From Acidimicrobiaceae bacterium (GTDB lineage Bacteria; Actinomycetota; Acidimicrobiia; Acidimicrobiales; Ilumatobacteraceae), in assembly GCA_016722025.1 (NCBI GenBank), contig JADKGZ010000009.1, positions 124,001 to 188,000 of the forward strand: 64,000 bases of DNA, read 5' to 3'. Positions 1 to 8,638 of this stretch are shown piece after piece. A program made the translations under genes and the position numbers. Numbering within the stretch: position 1 is the stretch's first letter; every line of letters starts with the position of its first letter. The notes under the pieces are model-generated. The model was not told where the DNA came from and made no database searches. It was given only the letters and a program-made list of their open reading frames with translations.

Positions 1-399
1 CACCACCGCGGGTCGGTGGCGATGCAGATGGTCGAGCGTGCCGGCCACCTGATCGACGAGCCCGAGCACCGTCGGCAGTGGCAGCCCGCCTCCCTGCGCG
101 TCGACGAGTGTGCGCAGATCGTTGCCCGCGATGTAGTCGCTGATGAGGCAGTAGCGGTCACCGTCGACCAGATCGCTGCGCACCATCGGCAGGCCGGGGT
201 GCGCCACGATGCGCATCAACATGCCGGCCTCCCGCCGCAGGCGGCCCAGGTCGTCGCCATCGATGATGCGGCGCGCCTTCACCACCACGTCGAGGTCGAG
301 CTCGAGATCGCGGGCCACCGACACCTCGGCCTCGCCACCGGTGGCAAGCAGGCGCACGATCTGGAAGCGGCCGCCCACCACGTCGGTCGATGTCGTCAT
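1..399 (-). CDS. Serine/threonine protein kinase, N-terminal part (cut by window edge)
   Basis: The first 133 codons of a Hanks-type Ser/Thr kinase; the C-terminal part lies beyond the window start. The glycine-rich loop (LLATGGEAEV, residues 17-26) and the invariant lysine (VVVKARR, Lys43) are visible, followed by a helix-C glutamate region and a hinge-like segment (CLISDYIAG). The last residues (LDHLHRH) approach the catalytic loop. The ATG overlaps the stop of the upstream FHA gene (ATGA), so the two are translationally coupled. The probable role is phosphorylation of cytoplasmic partners, with the neighbouring FHA protein as reader. The family call is firm; substrate and full length are unknown. 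Confidence 0.85.
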   Translation of the reverse strand, partial: MTTSTDVVGGRFQIVRLLATGGEAEVSVARDLELDLDVVVKARRIIDGDDLGRLRREAGMLMRIVAHPGLPMVRSDLVDGDRYCLISDYIAGNDLRTLVDAQGGGLPLPTVLGLVDQVAGTLDHLHRHRPAVV

Positions 400-1067
400 G
401 GTGACGCCCGGAACGATTGGAGGTCGGCGCGGCGCACCGCGCCGCGGGTGAGTGCATCGTTGGCGAGACGCACGCGTCGGTCGGGGCCGTCGTCGACACC
501 GAACTTCAGGTACAGCCGCACCAACTGCTGCTTCACGGCACTGTCCGTGACGTACAACATGGAGGCGATGGTGGCCACTGTGGCGGGTGGCGTGAAGGCA
601 TCACCGTCGAGCACCGGCGAACACAGGCAGAGCAGCACGCGGCGCTCGGCCGGCGTGAGGTCGGGAATGCCGCCGGCAGTCTGCGTCAGCGAACGATCGC
701 CGCCGCCGCCGAGCGAGTGGAACGCCAGGGCAGTGCGCTCGCCGAGCCTGATCTCGTCGGCGTTGGCGAGCAGGTGCACTGCACCGGCAGCGAGGCGGGT
801 GCCGTTGACGAACAGCCCGTTCGTGGAGTTCGCCGCCTGGACGCACCAGCCAGGTGCTCTGCGCGTGAGCACTGCGTGCAGCCGGGAGACGGCGGGATCG
901 TCGTGGATGGCCAAGTGGCCGGCAACGGCGGGTTGGTCGATGTGGCGGCCGATGGTCAACTCGCCGTCGAGCACCACGGTGTGCGGTGGCTTGCCCCGCT
1001 GGTACAGCACCAGCCACGCCTCGCCCGTCTGACTGGTCACCGTGGTGTTGTCGAGCGTCTCGTTCAT
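396..1067 (-). CDS. FHA-domain protein with C-terminal winged-helix-like region
   Basis: A 223-residue protein. The N-terminal half is a forkhead-associated phosphothreonine-binding domain: it shows the core residues GR (LTIGRHIDQ), SRLH (DPAVSRLHAVL) and the NSTNGLFVNG loop. The C-terminal region (LTPAERRVLLCL, then a helix-turn-helix-like stretch around DSAVKQQLVRLY) resembles winged-helix segments in actinobacterial FHA regulators. I chose the start at 1067 because an upstream extension in the same frame reads as an antisense shadow of the cyclase gene. The stop overlaps the kinase start by 4 bp. The likely role is to bind proteins phosphorylated by that kinase. Confidence 0.85.
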   Translation of the reverse strand: MNETLDNTTVTSQTGEAWLVLYQRGKPPHTVVLDGELTIGRHIDQPAVAGHLAIHDDPAVSRLHAVLTRRAPGWCVQAANSTNGLFVNGTRLAAGAVHLLANADEIRLGERTALAFHSLGGGGDRSLTQTAGGIPDLTPAERRVLLCLCSPVLDGDAFTPPATVATIASMLYVTDSAVKQQLVRLYLKFGVDDGPDRRVRLANDALTRGAVRRADLQSFRASP

Positions 1068-1086
1068 CGATCGATCATCGCCCGAG

Positions 1087-3183
1087 TCATGTCGTCGCAG
1101 CCATGTCGTGAGGGACAGTTCCCGCTGTCCCCATTGCGCGTGCCGCCGCGTCGAGGAACGTGGGTGATACCTCGTCGTGCACCAGTTCGGCGACGGCGCG
1201 AGCCTCGTCGGCCAGCCCATGCACCGGGGAGTCGGGCCGATCGGCGTGCACGAAGCACAGTCGCGAGACGGCGGCGGCCCAGAGCCCCTCGCCGTCGCTG
1301 GGCGACCTACCGCACAGCCAACGGGTTGCCGCGTCGAGCGCGTCGGGATGGTCGAGCAACGCCCAGCCGGGGCCGATGCCCCCGATGATGCGGTACGCGA
1401 CTGCAGGGTCGGCAGAGTGCATCGAGGCGTCGAGAGCGGCCAGCAAGTCGGCTTCGTCGGGTGCGAGCAGCGACACGGGCATCGCGTCGCCGGCTGCGGC
1501 GAAGCGCTCGGCGACGCCGGCGAACCACTCGCCATGGCGTGCAACGGTGCCGGCGCAATCGGGCGAATCGAGCAGGCGCGCGTGTGCGAACTGACGGATC
1601 GCGGGTGGCAGCGCCATTCGACCCGAGAGGTCGTCGACCGTCAGCAACCGTTGCTCGAGCAAGCCGCTGAGGGCGGTCACGGCCGCCCGCTCGTTCAGCT
1701 CACCGCCGGTGGCGACCAAGGTCGCGGCGTCTGTCTCGAAACCACCCACGAACACCGCGACGCGCTGGAGCGCGAGCTGCTCGGACGTGGTCAGCAACTG
1801 GAAGCTCCACGCGATCGACGAGGCCAGCATTCCACCAGGCCCGAGTGCGGGTGCGGCGCTGACCGCGTTGAGGCTGCTGACCAGCTGTGCCAGCGAGGTC
1901 GACGCACTGCGAGCGGCTGCCAGCTCCAAGCCCAGCGGCAAACCACCCAGCACTCGGCAGATGTGCGCGACGGTCGTCGCCTCCGCGTCGTCGAAGCGTG
2001 CGGTGGCCCCGGCTGCCGTGGCCCGTTCGATGAACAGCCGAGCAGCATCGAACGCGTCGAGCTCGCGTCGGTTGCCGTCGAACGTGTCGGGAGGCGAACC
2101 CAGCGGGGTCAGTTGGTGCACGACCTCGCCGGGGATCCTCAGCGGTTGGCGGCCGGCGGCGAGCACGCGAATCGTCGGGCACCGCGCCAGCATCCGATCG
2201 ATCGCGTGTGCGGCGCTCGGGTGCTCTGCGCCGTCGACGACGATCAGCGCGTCGGCGATCGAGCGGAAGTGATCGACGATCGCGTCGATCGCGTCGTCGT
2301 TGTCGCGCTCGATGGAGCACGCGGTGACGACCGCGGCGAGCACGGCCTCGGGTTCGTTGTCGCTCACCCCGGCCAGCGGCACCCACCACACGCCGCCGGG
2401 CATCGAGTCGGCTGCCGCGCCGGCGGCGGCGATCGCGAGCCGGCTCTTGCCGACGCCCGCTTCGCCGAGGATGGAGACCAGGCGGTGCTGCGCGATGGCG
2501 TGGCTGAGGGTGGCAAGGTCGGCGCTGCGGCCGATGAACGAACTGATCGGTGCGGGCAGGTTGCCAGCAGCCGAGGCGCCCGCCTTCAACGGAGGGAACG
2601 TGGCCGGCAGCTCTGAGTGAGTGAGCTGCCAGATGCGCTCGCGACCGGCCAGGTCGCGAAGGCCGTACACCCCGAGATCGGCGACGCCGGCGCCGGGCGG
2701 CAGCGCACCGCCCACCTCGAGGGCCGTGTCGTCGGAGAGCAGGATCTGCTTGCCGTGTCCGCACGCGCGGATGCGGGCGCAGCGGATGATGGTGAGACCG
2801 ACGTAGTTGTGTTCGTTGCGCAGCATCGCATCGCCGCTGTGCAGCGCCATGCGCACCGGCAAGTCGGGCAGTTCGCGGCACAGCGCCAGTTGGGCAGCGA
2901 GTGCCGCGCCGACGGCATCGGCAGCGGTACGGAAGACCGCCACGATGCTGTCGCCCTCGCCCTGCTCCTGAGGTCGCATGCCACCGTGGACTGCGATGGC
3001 TGAGTCGAGGATCTCGTAGTGCCGGGCCACCGGCGCCGTCATCGCCTCCGGCGCGGCCTGCCAAGCACGGGTGGAGCCCTCGATGTCGGTGAGCAGGAAC
3101 GTGACCCCGTCCGTGGGCAGCGAACTGGCGAGTGGGCTCACTGCGTCATCCTTGCGCGCTCGCGCATCTGGCGCAACGGTCAC
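1087..3183 (-). CDS. Class III adenylate/guanylate cyclase domain fused to a STAND-type ATPase
   Basis: A 698-residue protein. Residues about 25-190 form a class III nucleotide cyclase domain (FLLTDIEGSTRAW; GEGDSIVAVF), giving the two metal-binding aspartates. Around NYVGLTIIRCARI the usual transition-state Asn is replaced, so catalysis may be weak or altered. An AAA/NB-ARC-like ATPase follows, with Walker A GEAGVGKSR near residue 245 and a Walker-B-like LIVVDGAEH, then a helical region typical of the cyclase-LuxR/AfsR-like regulators. No C-terminal LuxR helix-turn-helix is visible, so it is shorter than many relatives. It lies 19 bp upstream of the FHA gene and is probably co-transcribed with it and the kinase. 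Confidence 0.85.
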   Translation of the reverse strand: MTVAPDARARKDDAVSPLASSLPTDGVTFLLTDIEGSTRAWQAAPEAMTAPVARHYEILDSAIAVHGGMRPQEQGEGDSIVAVFRTAADAVGAALAAQLALCRELPDLPVRMALHSGDAMLRNEHNYVGLTIIRCARIRACGHGKQILLSDDTALEVGGALPPGAGVADLGVYGLRDLAGRERIWQLTHSELPATFPPLKAGASAAGNLPAPISSFIGRSADLATLSHAIAQHRLVSILGEAGVGKSRLAIAAAGAAADSMPGGVWWVPLAGVSDNEPEAVLAAVVTACSIERDNDDAIDAIVDHFRSIADALIVVDGAEHPSAAHAIDRMLARCPTIRVLAAGRQPLRIPGEVVHQLTPLGSPPDTFDGNRRELDAFDAARLFIERATAAGATARFDDAEATTVAHICRVLGGLPLGLELAAARSASTSLAQLVSSLNAVSAAPALGPGGMLASSIAWSFQLLTTSEQLALQRVAVFVGGFETDAATLVATGGELNERAAVTALSGLLEQRLLTVDDLSGRMALPPAIRQFAHARLLDSPDCAGTVARHGEWFAGVAERFAAAGDAMPVSLLAPDEADLLAALDASMHSADPAVAYRIIGGIGPGWALLDHPDALDAATRWLCGRSPSDGEGLWAAAVSRLCFVHADRPDSPVHGLADEARAVAELVHDEVSPTFLDAAARAMGTAGTVPHDMAATT

Positions 3184-3210
3184 GGCTCGGCCTTCCTGGT
3201 CGCTCGCTCG

Positions 3211-3798
3211 TCACTTGTCGTGCGGCCCGTGCCCGTACACGTCGTCCGACCCAGGGCGAGCTACGTGCAGCGTCATCGCGATGTCGTCGAGCGACCGGCC
3301 GTGAAGACGAAAGCGATCAGGTGTCCGACCAACGACCTGGAAGCCGTGGCGCGCATAGAGCGCTTCGGCGCCGGGGTTGTCGGAGAACACGCTCAGATCG
3401 ATCCAGTCGATGAGCAGTTGGCGCCGCGCCCAACCGATTGCTGTTGCCAGCAGCAGGCTGCCGCCTCGTTGACGACGATGCGCACGTGTGACGCCCATTC
3501 CCACGTTCGCGCGATGCAGCTCCGAGCGGAGCAGCCCGCCGACGAGGCAGAGATTCCCGACGAGCTCGTCCTCGTCGAAGAGCCCCCAGGCGCGGCGCCA
3601 CCCGACTTCATCGATCTCGGTCGACCATCGAGCCACCTCCTGGTCGCGACCCGCTTCCACATCGAATGGCTCGGAGTCGGTGTAGGCGTGGGAGTGACCC
3701 GCCCCATCGAGGCCCGACTCTGCCTCGACTGCACACACGTGATCGAGATAGCGGTCGACATCACCGATCGCGAGCGGCCGGGCGCTCATGCTGCTCAT
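3211..3798 (-). CDS. GNAT-family N-acetyltransferase
   Basis: A 195-residue acetyltransferase. The acetyl-CoA pyrophosphate loop is RAHRRQRGGSLLL, and the C-terminal block SVFSDNPGAEALYARHGF is the classic GNAT motif B, where an Asn-x-x-Ala-x-x-x-Tyr pattern precedes a Gly-Phe. The substrate cannot be read from sequence. The start at 3798 overlaps the stop of the upstream zinc-ribbon gene (ATGA), which supports this start and translational coupling. A second in-frame ATG lies three codons later. The longer in-frame extension reads as arginine-rich shadow and was rejected. Confidence 0.85.
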   Translation of the reverse strand: MSSMSARPLAIGDVDRYLDHVCAVEAESGLDGAGHSHAYTDSEPFDVEAGRDQEVARWSTEIDEVGWRRAWGLFDEDELVGNLCLVGGLLRSELHRANVGMGVTRAHRRQRGGSLLLATAIGWARRQLLIDWIDLSVFSDNPGAEALYARHGFQVVGRTPDRFRLHGRSLDDIAMTLHVARPGSDDVYGHGPHDK

Positions 3799-3956
3799 GG
3801 GCAGCCGATGCCGTGCAGCGTGGCGCACGGAGGGCACAGCCGAGCGAGCCCGTTGGCGGTCTGCCAGGTGCGAGCCTGCGGGGTGCCGCAGGCCAGGCAC
3901 GGCCCGCTCGGGTCGTGAGCCGACGGTGGGCCGGTGGTCTCGAGGTCGCTGGTCAT
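3795..3956 (-). CDS. Small zinc-ribbon protein (53 aa)
   Basis: A short protein with two CxxC knuckles, CLAC near residue 20 and CPPC near residue 43, spaced as in a treble-clef or zinc-ribbon fold. It has no signal peptide and is probably cytoplasmic. Its stop codon overlaps the start of the acetyltransferase gene by four bases, a strong sign that both are real and translated together. I do not recognise a named family. It may be an accessory or metal-binding adaptor for the acetyltransferase, but that is inference from position only. Confidence 0.65.
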   Translation of the reverse strand: MTSDLETTGPPSAHDPSGPCLACGTPQARTWQTANGLARLCPPCATLHGIGCP

Positions 3957-4036
3957 CGTCGATGAGCGTAGACCTGGCCTCCGCGGTTCGCCGGCGAACG
4001 CCGGCATCACGCGAGGATCGCCCGTACGCTCTCGCC

Positions 4037-5242
4037 ATGCGCTGGCTGATGGGTGGGCAGGTCTACGACGTCTCGACCGGGTCGTTCCGCACGGCCGACA
4101 TCGGCATCGCGCACGGGCGAATCGCCACCGTCGGCAGCGGTGCCCGACGAGAGCACGCCGACGACACGATCGACGCGACTGGTCTGTGGCTGCTGCCCGG
4201 GTTGATCGACTGCCACGTGCACCTGACACTGCCCACCGACGCCGGCGATCCCGCTGCTTCGGCCAACCGCAGCGACGCCGCGATCACGCTCTACGCGGCG
4301 GGTGCGGCGGCGCGCACCTTGCACGCGGGCATCACCACCGTGCGCGACGTGGGCGGCTGGAACTACGTCGAGATGGCGGTGCGCGACGCGGTGGACTCAG
4401 GCAGCATCCCCGGCCCGCGCATGTTCCTGGCCGGGCGCCTGTTGTCCATCACCACGTCCACCGTCGAGTACTACCCGGGCATGTACGAGGTGGCCGACGG
4501 CGTCGATGCGGTTCGGGCCGCAGCCCGACGTCAACTCGCCAAGGGTGCCGACCTGATCAAGGTGATGGCAACCGGGGCGATGCTGTCGTCCGAGACGGAG
4601 GACTCTCGCGCCATCCAGTTCACGCTCGAGGAGCTGCGCGCCGCCGTCGAGATCGCACACGACAACCACAAGCACGTGGCGGCGCACTGCCATGCGTTGC
4701 GCGGCATCGAGAATGCGGTCGAGGCCGGAGTCGACAGCATCGAGCACTGCACCTTCGCCGACGATGCCGTGCTGCGCAAGATGGCCGCTGCCGGCACCAC
4801 CCTGGTGCCCACCGTGTGTGCCGGCGAGCTGCTCTTCCGCGACCCCGCAGCGATCGCATCCATGCCGCCCCACCTGTTGACCCGCATGGCCGAGTTCAAC
4901 GACCTCCACATCGATGCCATCCGCCGCGCTCACCAGCTGGGCGTTGCCATTGCCATGGGCACCGATGCAGGTACGCCCGGCAACCACCACGGGCTGAACG
5001 CGGAAGAGTGCGTGTTGCTGTCGCTCAAGGCGGGGCTCTCGCCGCAGGAGAGCATTCGCACCGCCACTGTCAACGCAGCGCGGCTGCTGCGTCAGGCCGA
5101 TCACCTGGGCGCACTCGACGAAGGCAAGCACGCCGACATCATCGGCATGTGCGAGAACCCCCTCGACGACATCACGGCGCTCACCCGGGTCGCCCTGGTG
5201 ATCAAGGCCGGGGAGGTCGCGCGCGACGAGCGCGGTGCGTAA
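4037..5242 (+). CDS. Amidohydrolase family protein (imidazolonepropionase-like)
   Basis: A 401-residue metal-dependent hydrolase. Metal ligands are visible in order: HVH at residues 60-62 (LIDCHVHLT), a lysine in LIKVMATGA that could be carboxylated, His in HVAAHCHA, His in DSIEHCTF and Asp in AMGTDAGTPG. The N- and C-terminal beta sandwich (GRIATVGSG; GKHADIIGM) is typical of the imidazolonepropionase/prolidase-like branch that hydrolyses cyclic amides or dipeptides. The exact substrate is open. I set the start at the ATG giving MRWLMGG; the longer upstream frame overlaps the divergent zinc-ribbon gene. The NfeD gene follows closely. Confidence 0.88.
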   Translation: MRWLMGGQVYDVSTGSFRTADIGIAHGRIATVGSGARREHADDTIDATGLWLLPGLIDCHVHLTLPTDAGDPAASANRSDAAITLYAAGAAARTLHAGITTVRDVGGWNYVEMAVRDAVDSGSIPGPRMFLAGRLLSITTSTVEYYPGMYEVADGVDAVRAAARRQLAKGADLIKVMATGAMLSSETEDSRAIQFTLEELRAAVEIAHDNHKHVAAHCHALRGIENAVEAGVDSIEHCTFADDAVLRKMAAAGTTLVPTVCAGELLFRDPAAIASMPPHLLTRMAEFNDLHIDAIRRAHQLGVAIAMGTDAGTPGNHHGLNAEECVLLSLKAGLSPQESIRTATVNAARLLRQADHLGALDEGKHADIIGMCENPLDDITALTRVALVIKAGEVARDERGA

Positions 5243-5282
5243 CTCCCTGCAACGGCGTAGCGTCACGTCGGAGGTGCTGATC

Positions 5283-5738
5283 GTGCCCATCGTGTGGATC
5301 GTGATCGCAGTGGTGCTGGTTGCAGTCGAGCTGCATCACCTCGCGTTCTTCGCCATCTTCGGTGCTGCCGGCGCCGCCGCGGCGGCAGTCGTGGCCGTCG
5401 TCGCGCCATCACTCATCCCGTTGCAGATCGCGGTCGCGGTCGCCGTTGCCGGCATCGGGGTGGTGGCCGGTAGGCCGTACATGAGCAGAGCATTTGCCCG
5501 ACGCGGGCCCGGTGTGCGCATCGGGGGAGTGCACGGAGGCCTGATCGCGGCCCGAGGAGTCACCCTCGACGAAGTCGGAGGTCGCGACCCGGGCCATGTT
5601 CGCATCCTCGGCGAGAGCTGGCTCGCGGTCGTCGGCTACGGCGACCCGATCCCGCCGCACACACCCGTCGTCGTCACCGACGTCACCGGCACCACGCTCA
5701 CCGTGCGCGCCGCCGAAGAACAATGGGAGCTCTCATGA
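5283..5738 (+). CDS. NfeD-like membrane protein
   Basis: About 151 residues. Two N-terminal transmembrane segments (VWIVIAVVLVAVEL; then an Ala/Val-rich helix pair) are followed by a C-terminal OB-fold (NfeD) domain ending EEQWELS. I prefer the GTG at 5283 because a GGAGG sits eight bases upstream; an in-frame ATG at 5235 would overlap the amidohydrolase gene and lacks such a site. The gene overlaps the following SPFH gene by 4 bp (ATGA). NfeD and SPFH/stomatin proteins form paired operons and act together in membrane microdomain organisation and protein quality control, which fits here. Confidence 0.85.
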   Translation: MPIVWIVIAVVLVAVELHHLAFFAIFGAAGAAAAAVVAVVAPSLIPLQIAVAVAVAGIGVVAGRPYMSRAFARRGPGVRIGGVHGGLIAARGVTLDEVGGRDPGHVRILGESWLAVVGYGDPIPPHTPVVVTDVTGTTLTVRAAEEQWELS

Positions 5739-6670
5739 TCGCACTCAGTTCATTCACCATCAGTGGTCTCGTCGTCGCCGTTCTGGCGCTCGGCGTCCTG
5801 CTGGTGATGTTGAAGAACATGGTCAACATCGTGCAACAGGGTGAGGTCGGTGTCGTCAAGCGCCTGGGCGAGTACCGCAAGACGCACGAGCCCGGTCTGG
5901 TGATCATCGCTCCGTTCATCGACGGTCTGCAGCGCGTCGACATGCGCGAGATCCCCGTTCCCGGCGACCGGCAAGAAGTGATCACGCGAGACAACGTGGT
6001 GGTCACGGTCAACGCGACGATCTTCACGCAGATCGTCGATGCCAAGCAGGCGCTGTTCAGCGTTGCCAACTTCGGCATTGCCATCGACGCGTTGGCCCGT
6101 ACTGCGTTGCGTTCGGTCATCGGCACGCTCTCGCTCGATGAAGCGCTGTCGGAGCGCGAGCGCATCAACACCGATGTGCAAGGGCAGATGGAGGCGGTCA
6201 CCGACAAGTGGGGCATCCGCATCGCACGCATCGAGATCGTCGAGATCACGCCGCCCCCCAAGATCCTCGAAGCACTCGCATTGCAGAAGCAGGCCGATCA
6301 GGAGAAGCGGGCGAAGATCCTGCAGTCGGAAGGCTCGCAGCAGTCAGCCATCAACATCGCCGACGGTGCGGCGAAGGCGGCCATCCGCGCTGCCGAAGGT
6401 GAGCGCGAGGCGGCCATCTTGCGCGCAGAAGGCAACCGTCAGGCCTTCATCCTCGAGGCGGAAGGTCGATCGCAGGCGATCACCAGCGTGTACAGGGCGA
6501 TCCGGGAAGCGAACCCCGACCCGTCGCTGATCGCGATCCTGCAGCTCGAGACGCTCGGCAAGTTCGCCGAGAGCGACAACGCCAAGATCGTCGTGCCGTT
6601 CGAGAGTGCCGCCTTGCTGGGCGCGGCACAGGCGCTGCGTTCGGTGCTCGACTCCGTGCCCGCCGGCTGA
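5735..6670 (+). CDS. SPFH/Band 7 (stomatin-like) membrane protein
   Basis: A 311-residue protein with one N-terminal membrane segment (residues about 5-28), then a full SPFH domain (NIVQQGEVGVVKRLGEYR; PGLVIIAPFIDGLQRVDMR) and a long Ala/Glu/Arg-rich coiled coil (QKQADQEKRAKIL to EAEGRSQA) that drives oligomerisation. This is the QmcA/HflK-like layout. The start at 5735 has GGGAG six bases upstream and overlaps the NfeD stop; an ATG four codons earlier is also possible. It probably forms ring-like assemblies at the cytoplasmic membrane with the NfeD partner. Confidence 0.9.
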   Translation: MIALSSFTISGLVVAVLALGVLLVMLKNMVNIVQQGEVGVVKRLGEYRKTHEPGLVIIAPFIDGLQRVDMREIPVPGDRQEVITRDNVVVTVNATIFTQIVDAKQALFSVANFGIAIDALARTALRSVIGTLSLDEALSERERINTDVQGQMEAVTDKWGIRIARIEIVEITPPPKILEALALQKQADQEKRAKILQSEGSQQSAINIADGAAKAAIRAAEGEREAAILRAEGNRQAFILEAEGRSQAITSVYRAIREANPDPSLIAILQLETLGKFAESDNAKIVVPFESAALLGAAQALRSVLDSVPAG

Positions 6671-6792
6671 TCTCGCCACGAGCCGCGCGTGGGCTCGATG
6701 TCGCACTGGCGTGCTGAACTCTCGCGCACCCATTCCGTAGGGTTTCGGGCATCGGCTTCCCCTGCCCCTGCGTGATGGAGAGGAGTAGTTTC

Positions 6793-7515
6793 ATGGCCAT
6801 GCCTTTGATCGACGATCGTTCGCTCGACCACGTCATCTACCCGGAGAGCGATGACGAGCCGATGTCCGAATGTGCGTTGCAGGGTCTCGCGATCCGCACC
6901 TTGGTGCTCGGTTTCGAGCGCCTGTACTCCGGTCGTGACGACGTGTTCGTGGGTGCCGACCAGTTCTGGTATCCCGTGAAGGGTGAGCCGAAGATCGTGG
7001 CCGCGCCCGACACGATGGTGGTGGTCGGGCTGCCGGTGAAGCCGACGTTGCGCGAGATCGGCAGCTACCGGCAGTGGGAGCACGGCGGGCACGTGGCGCT
7101 GGCCATCGAAGTGCTCTCGCCCAGCAACACCTGGGCAGAGATGGTGCGCAAGCGCCAGTTCTACGACCGGCATGGTGTCGACGGACGGGTTGCCCGGCGG
7201 CGGAGGGGGGGGGGGGGGGGTGGGCGAAGGTGCCTCAGCGGGGCGGTGCCCGAGACCGGCCGGGCAGCCCCCCCCAGGGGGGGGGGGGGGGGGGGGGGGG
7301 GGGGGTGGCCGTGCTGAGCCGGCGGCGGGGGGGGGGGGGCGCGGCGCGGGGGGGGGGGCCGCCGCTGGTTGAGCCCCCTCGACGAGGTGGCGCGAGCCGA
7401 GCACGAAGCGGCGCGAGCCGAGCACGAAGCGGCGCGAGCCGACGCCGCCGAGCGGCGGCTGAGCGAGCTGGAGGCTCGTCTGGCGGCACTCGAGCGCACT
7501 CAGTCCGGCACCTGA
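6793..7515 (+). pseudogene. Uma2-family (DUF820) endonuclease-like gene, interrupted by poly-G tracts
   Basis: The N-terminal part reads MAMPLIDDRSLDHVIYPESD and contains the Uma2 core (EPKIVAAPDTMVVVG; HVALAIEVLSPSNTWAEM; KRQFYDRHGV), including a D...E-V-x...K metal-site pattern of restriction-like nucleases. After residue about 130, where a segment like EYLVVDP is expected, the DNA turns into long G runs and the frame is lost. The tail recovers in another frame from about 7375 and encodes a repeated coiled coil (VARAEHEAARAEHEA) ending at 7515. Head and tail clearly belong to one gene; the middle is corrupted or replaced. Uma2 proteins are common and of uncertain function. Confidence 0.7.
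7204..7359. repeat. Low-complexity poly-G tracts
   Basis: Four runs of G (about 7205-7220, 7277-7306, 7328-7339 and 7350-7359) are separated by short GC-rich pieces, inside the Uma2 reading frame. Nothing else in the window looks like this. A genuine chromosomal G-tract this dense inside a conserved domain would be very unusual. A sequencing or base-calling artefact, or a collapsed structure-forming region, is more likely. Confidence 0.85.
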
Positions 7516-7552
7516 TCGGTATGGCGACGATGATCACGATTGGTGCGCCCGC

Positions 7553-8584
7553 ATGAGGGCCGCCGTCTACGAGCAGTTCCGAGGCGCGATCTCCATCGTC
7601 GAGGTCCCCGACCCAACGCCGTCGCCGGGCGAGGTGGTGGTGGAGGTGCTCGCCGTTGGGCTGTGTCGCAGCGACTACCACGGCTGGCACGGCACCGACC
7701 CCGACATCGTGTGCCCTCACGTCGGTGGCCACGAGTTCGTCGGCCTCGTGGTTGGCGTCGGTGCCGGCGTCGCCCGCATTCGCGAAGGCGACCGAGTCGT
7801 CGCGCCGTTCGTGTGCGGCTGTGGTTCGTGCGAGCCGTGCCTGCTCGGCCAGCACCAGGTGTGCCGGCGTCAAGAGCAGCCGGGGTTCACCCGCTGGGGT
7901 GCGTTTGCGCAGTACACCACCGTTCCCTACGCCGACACGAACGCAGTGGTCGTGCCGCCTCTTGTCACCGATGCTGCGGCCGCCCTCGTGGGTTGCCGAG
8001 TGAGCACCGCCTACCGCGGCGTGATCGAGCGGGGCCGCCTGGCTGCCGGTGAGGTGCTGTGCGTGCACGGCTGCGGCGGGGTCGGCCTGGCGGCGGTTGC
8101 GTTCGGCCGGGCCGTCGGCGCGACGGTGGTCGCGGTCGACATCGCGCCCGAGGCGTTGGCACTGGCGGTCAGCCTGGGGGCCGACCTCACGCTCGACGCC
8201 TCCACCACCGACGACGTCGGGGGCGCGCTCCACGATCTCGTCGGTGGCGCGCACGTGTCAGTCGACTGCCTGGGCCATTCGGCGACGGCCACGAACTCGA
8301 TCATGTCGCTGCGTGCGCTCGGCAGGCACGTGCAGATCGGCCTGTTCCCCACGAAGTCGGCCGATCTCCCCATCTCACGCGTGATCCGCGACGAGCTGGA
8401 GGTGCTGGGCGTGCACGGCCTGTCCGCCACTCGCTTCGCGGAGGTGTTCGCGCTCATGGCCGACGGCCGGCTCGACCCGGCAGCGATGATCACCCAGCGC
8501 CTCACGCTGGCCGACATCCCTCAGGCGCTGCCGGCAATGGGTTCGTTCTCCCAACCGGGCGTCTCGGTCGTCACAGCCGTGTGA
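7553..8584 (+). CDS. Zinc-dependent alcohol dehydrogenase (MDR family)
   Basis: A 343-residue medium-chain dehydrogenase. Catalytic zinc ligands appear as Cys38 (GLCRSDYHG) and His60-Glu61 (GGHEFVG). The structural zinc loop with four cysteines is present around residues 88-104 (CGCGSCEPC, then QHQVC). The NAD(P) Rossmann motif is GCGGVGLAAV, with the acidic residue that favours NAD at VVAVDI. The length is normal for the family. It oxidises an alcohol or reduces an aldehyde; the substrate is not readable. It begins 37 bp after the broken Uma2 gene and ends 54 bp before the PPOX gene. Confidence 0.9.
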   Translation: MRAAVYEQFRGAISIVEVPDPTPSPGEVVVEVLAVGLCRSDYHGWHGTDPDIVCPHVGGHEFVGLVVGVGAGVARIREGDRVVAPFVCGCGSCEPCLLGQHQVCRRQEQPGFTRWGAFAQYTTVPYADTNAVVVPPLVTDAAAALVGCRVSTAYRGVIERGRLAAGEVLCVHGCGGVGLAAVAFGRAVGATVVAVDIAPEALALAVSLGADLTLDASTTDDVGGALHDLVGGAHVSVDCLGHSATATNSIMSLRALGRHVQIGLFPTKSADLPISRVIRDELEVLGVHGLSATRFAEVFALMADGRLDPAAMITQRLTLADIPQALPAMGSFSQPGVSVVTAV

Positions 8585-8638
8585 CACATCTCGCCACGCG
8601 CCGGGAATTTAGTTGCGATGCGAAGGGTTGTTGCCGCC

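Noticed and set aside
1177..2616. Long plus-strand frames opposite the cyclase-ATPase gene
   Set aside because: Composition is typical of antisense shadows, and the minus-strand gene has clear motifs.
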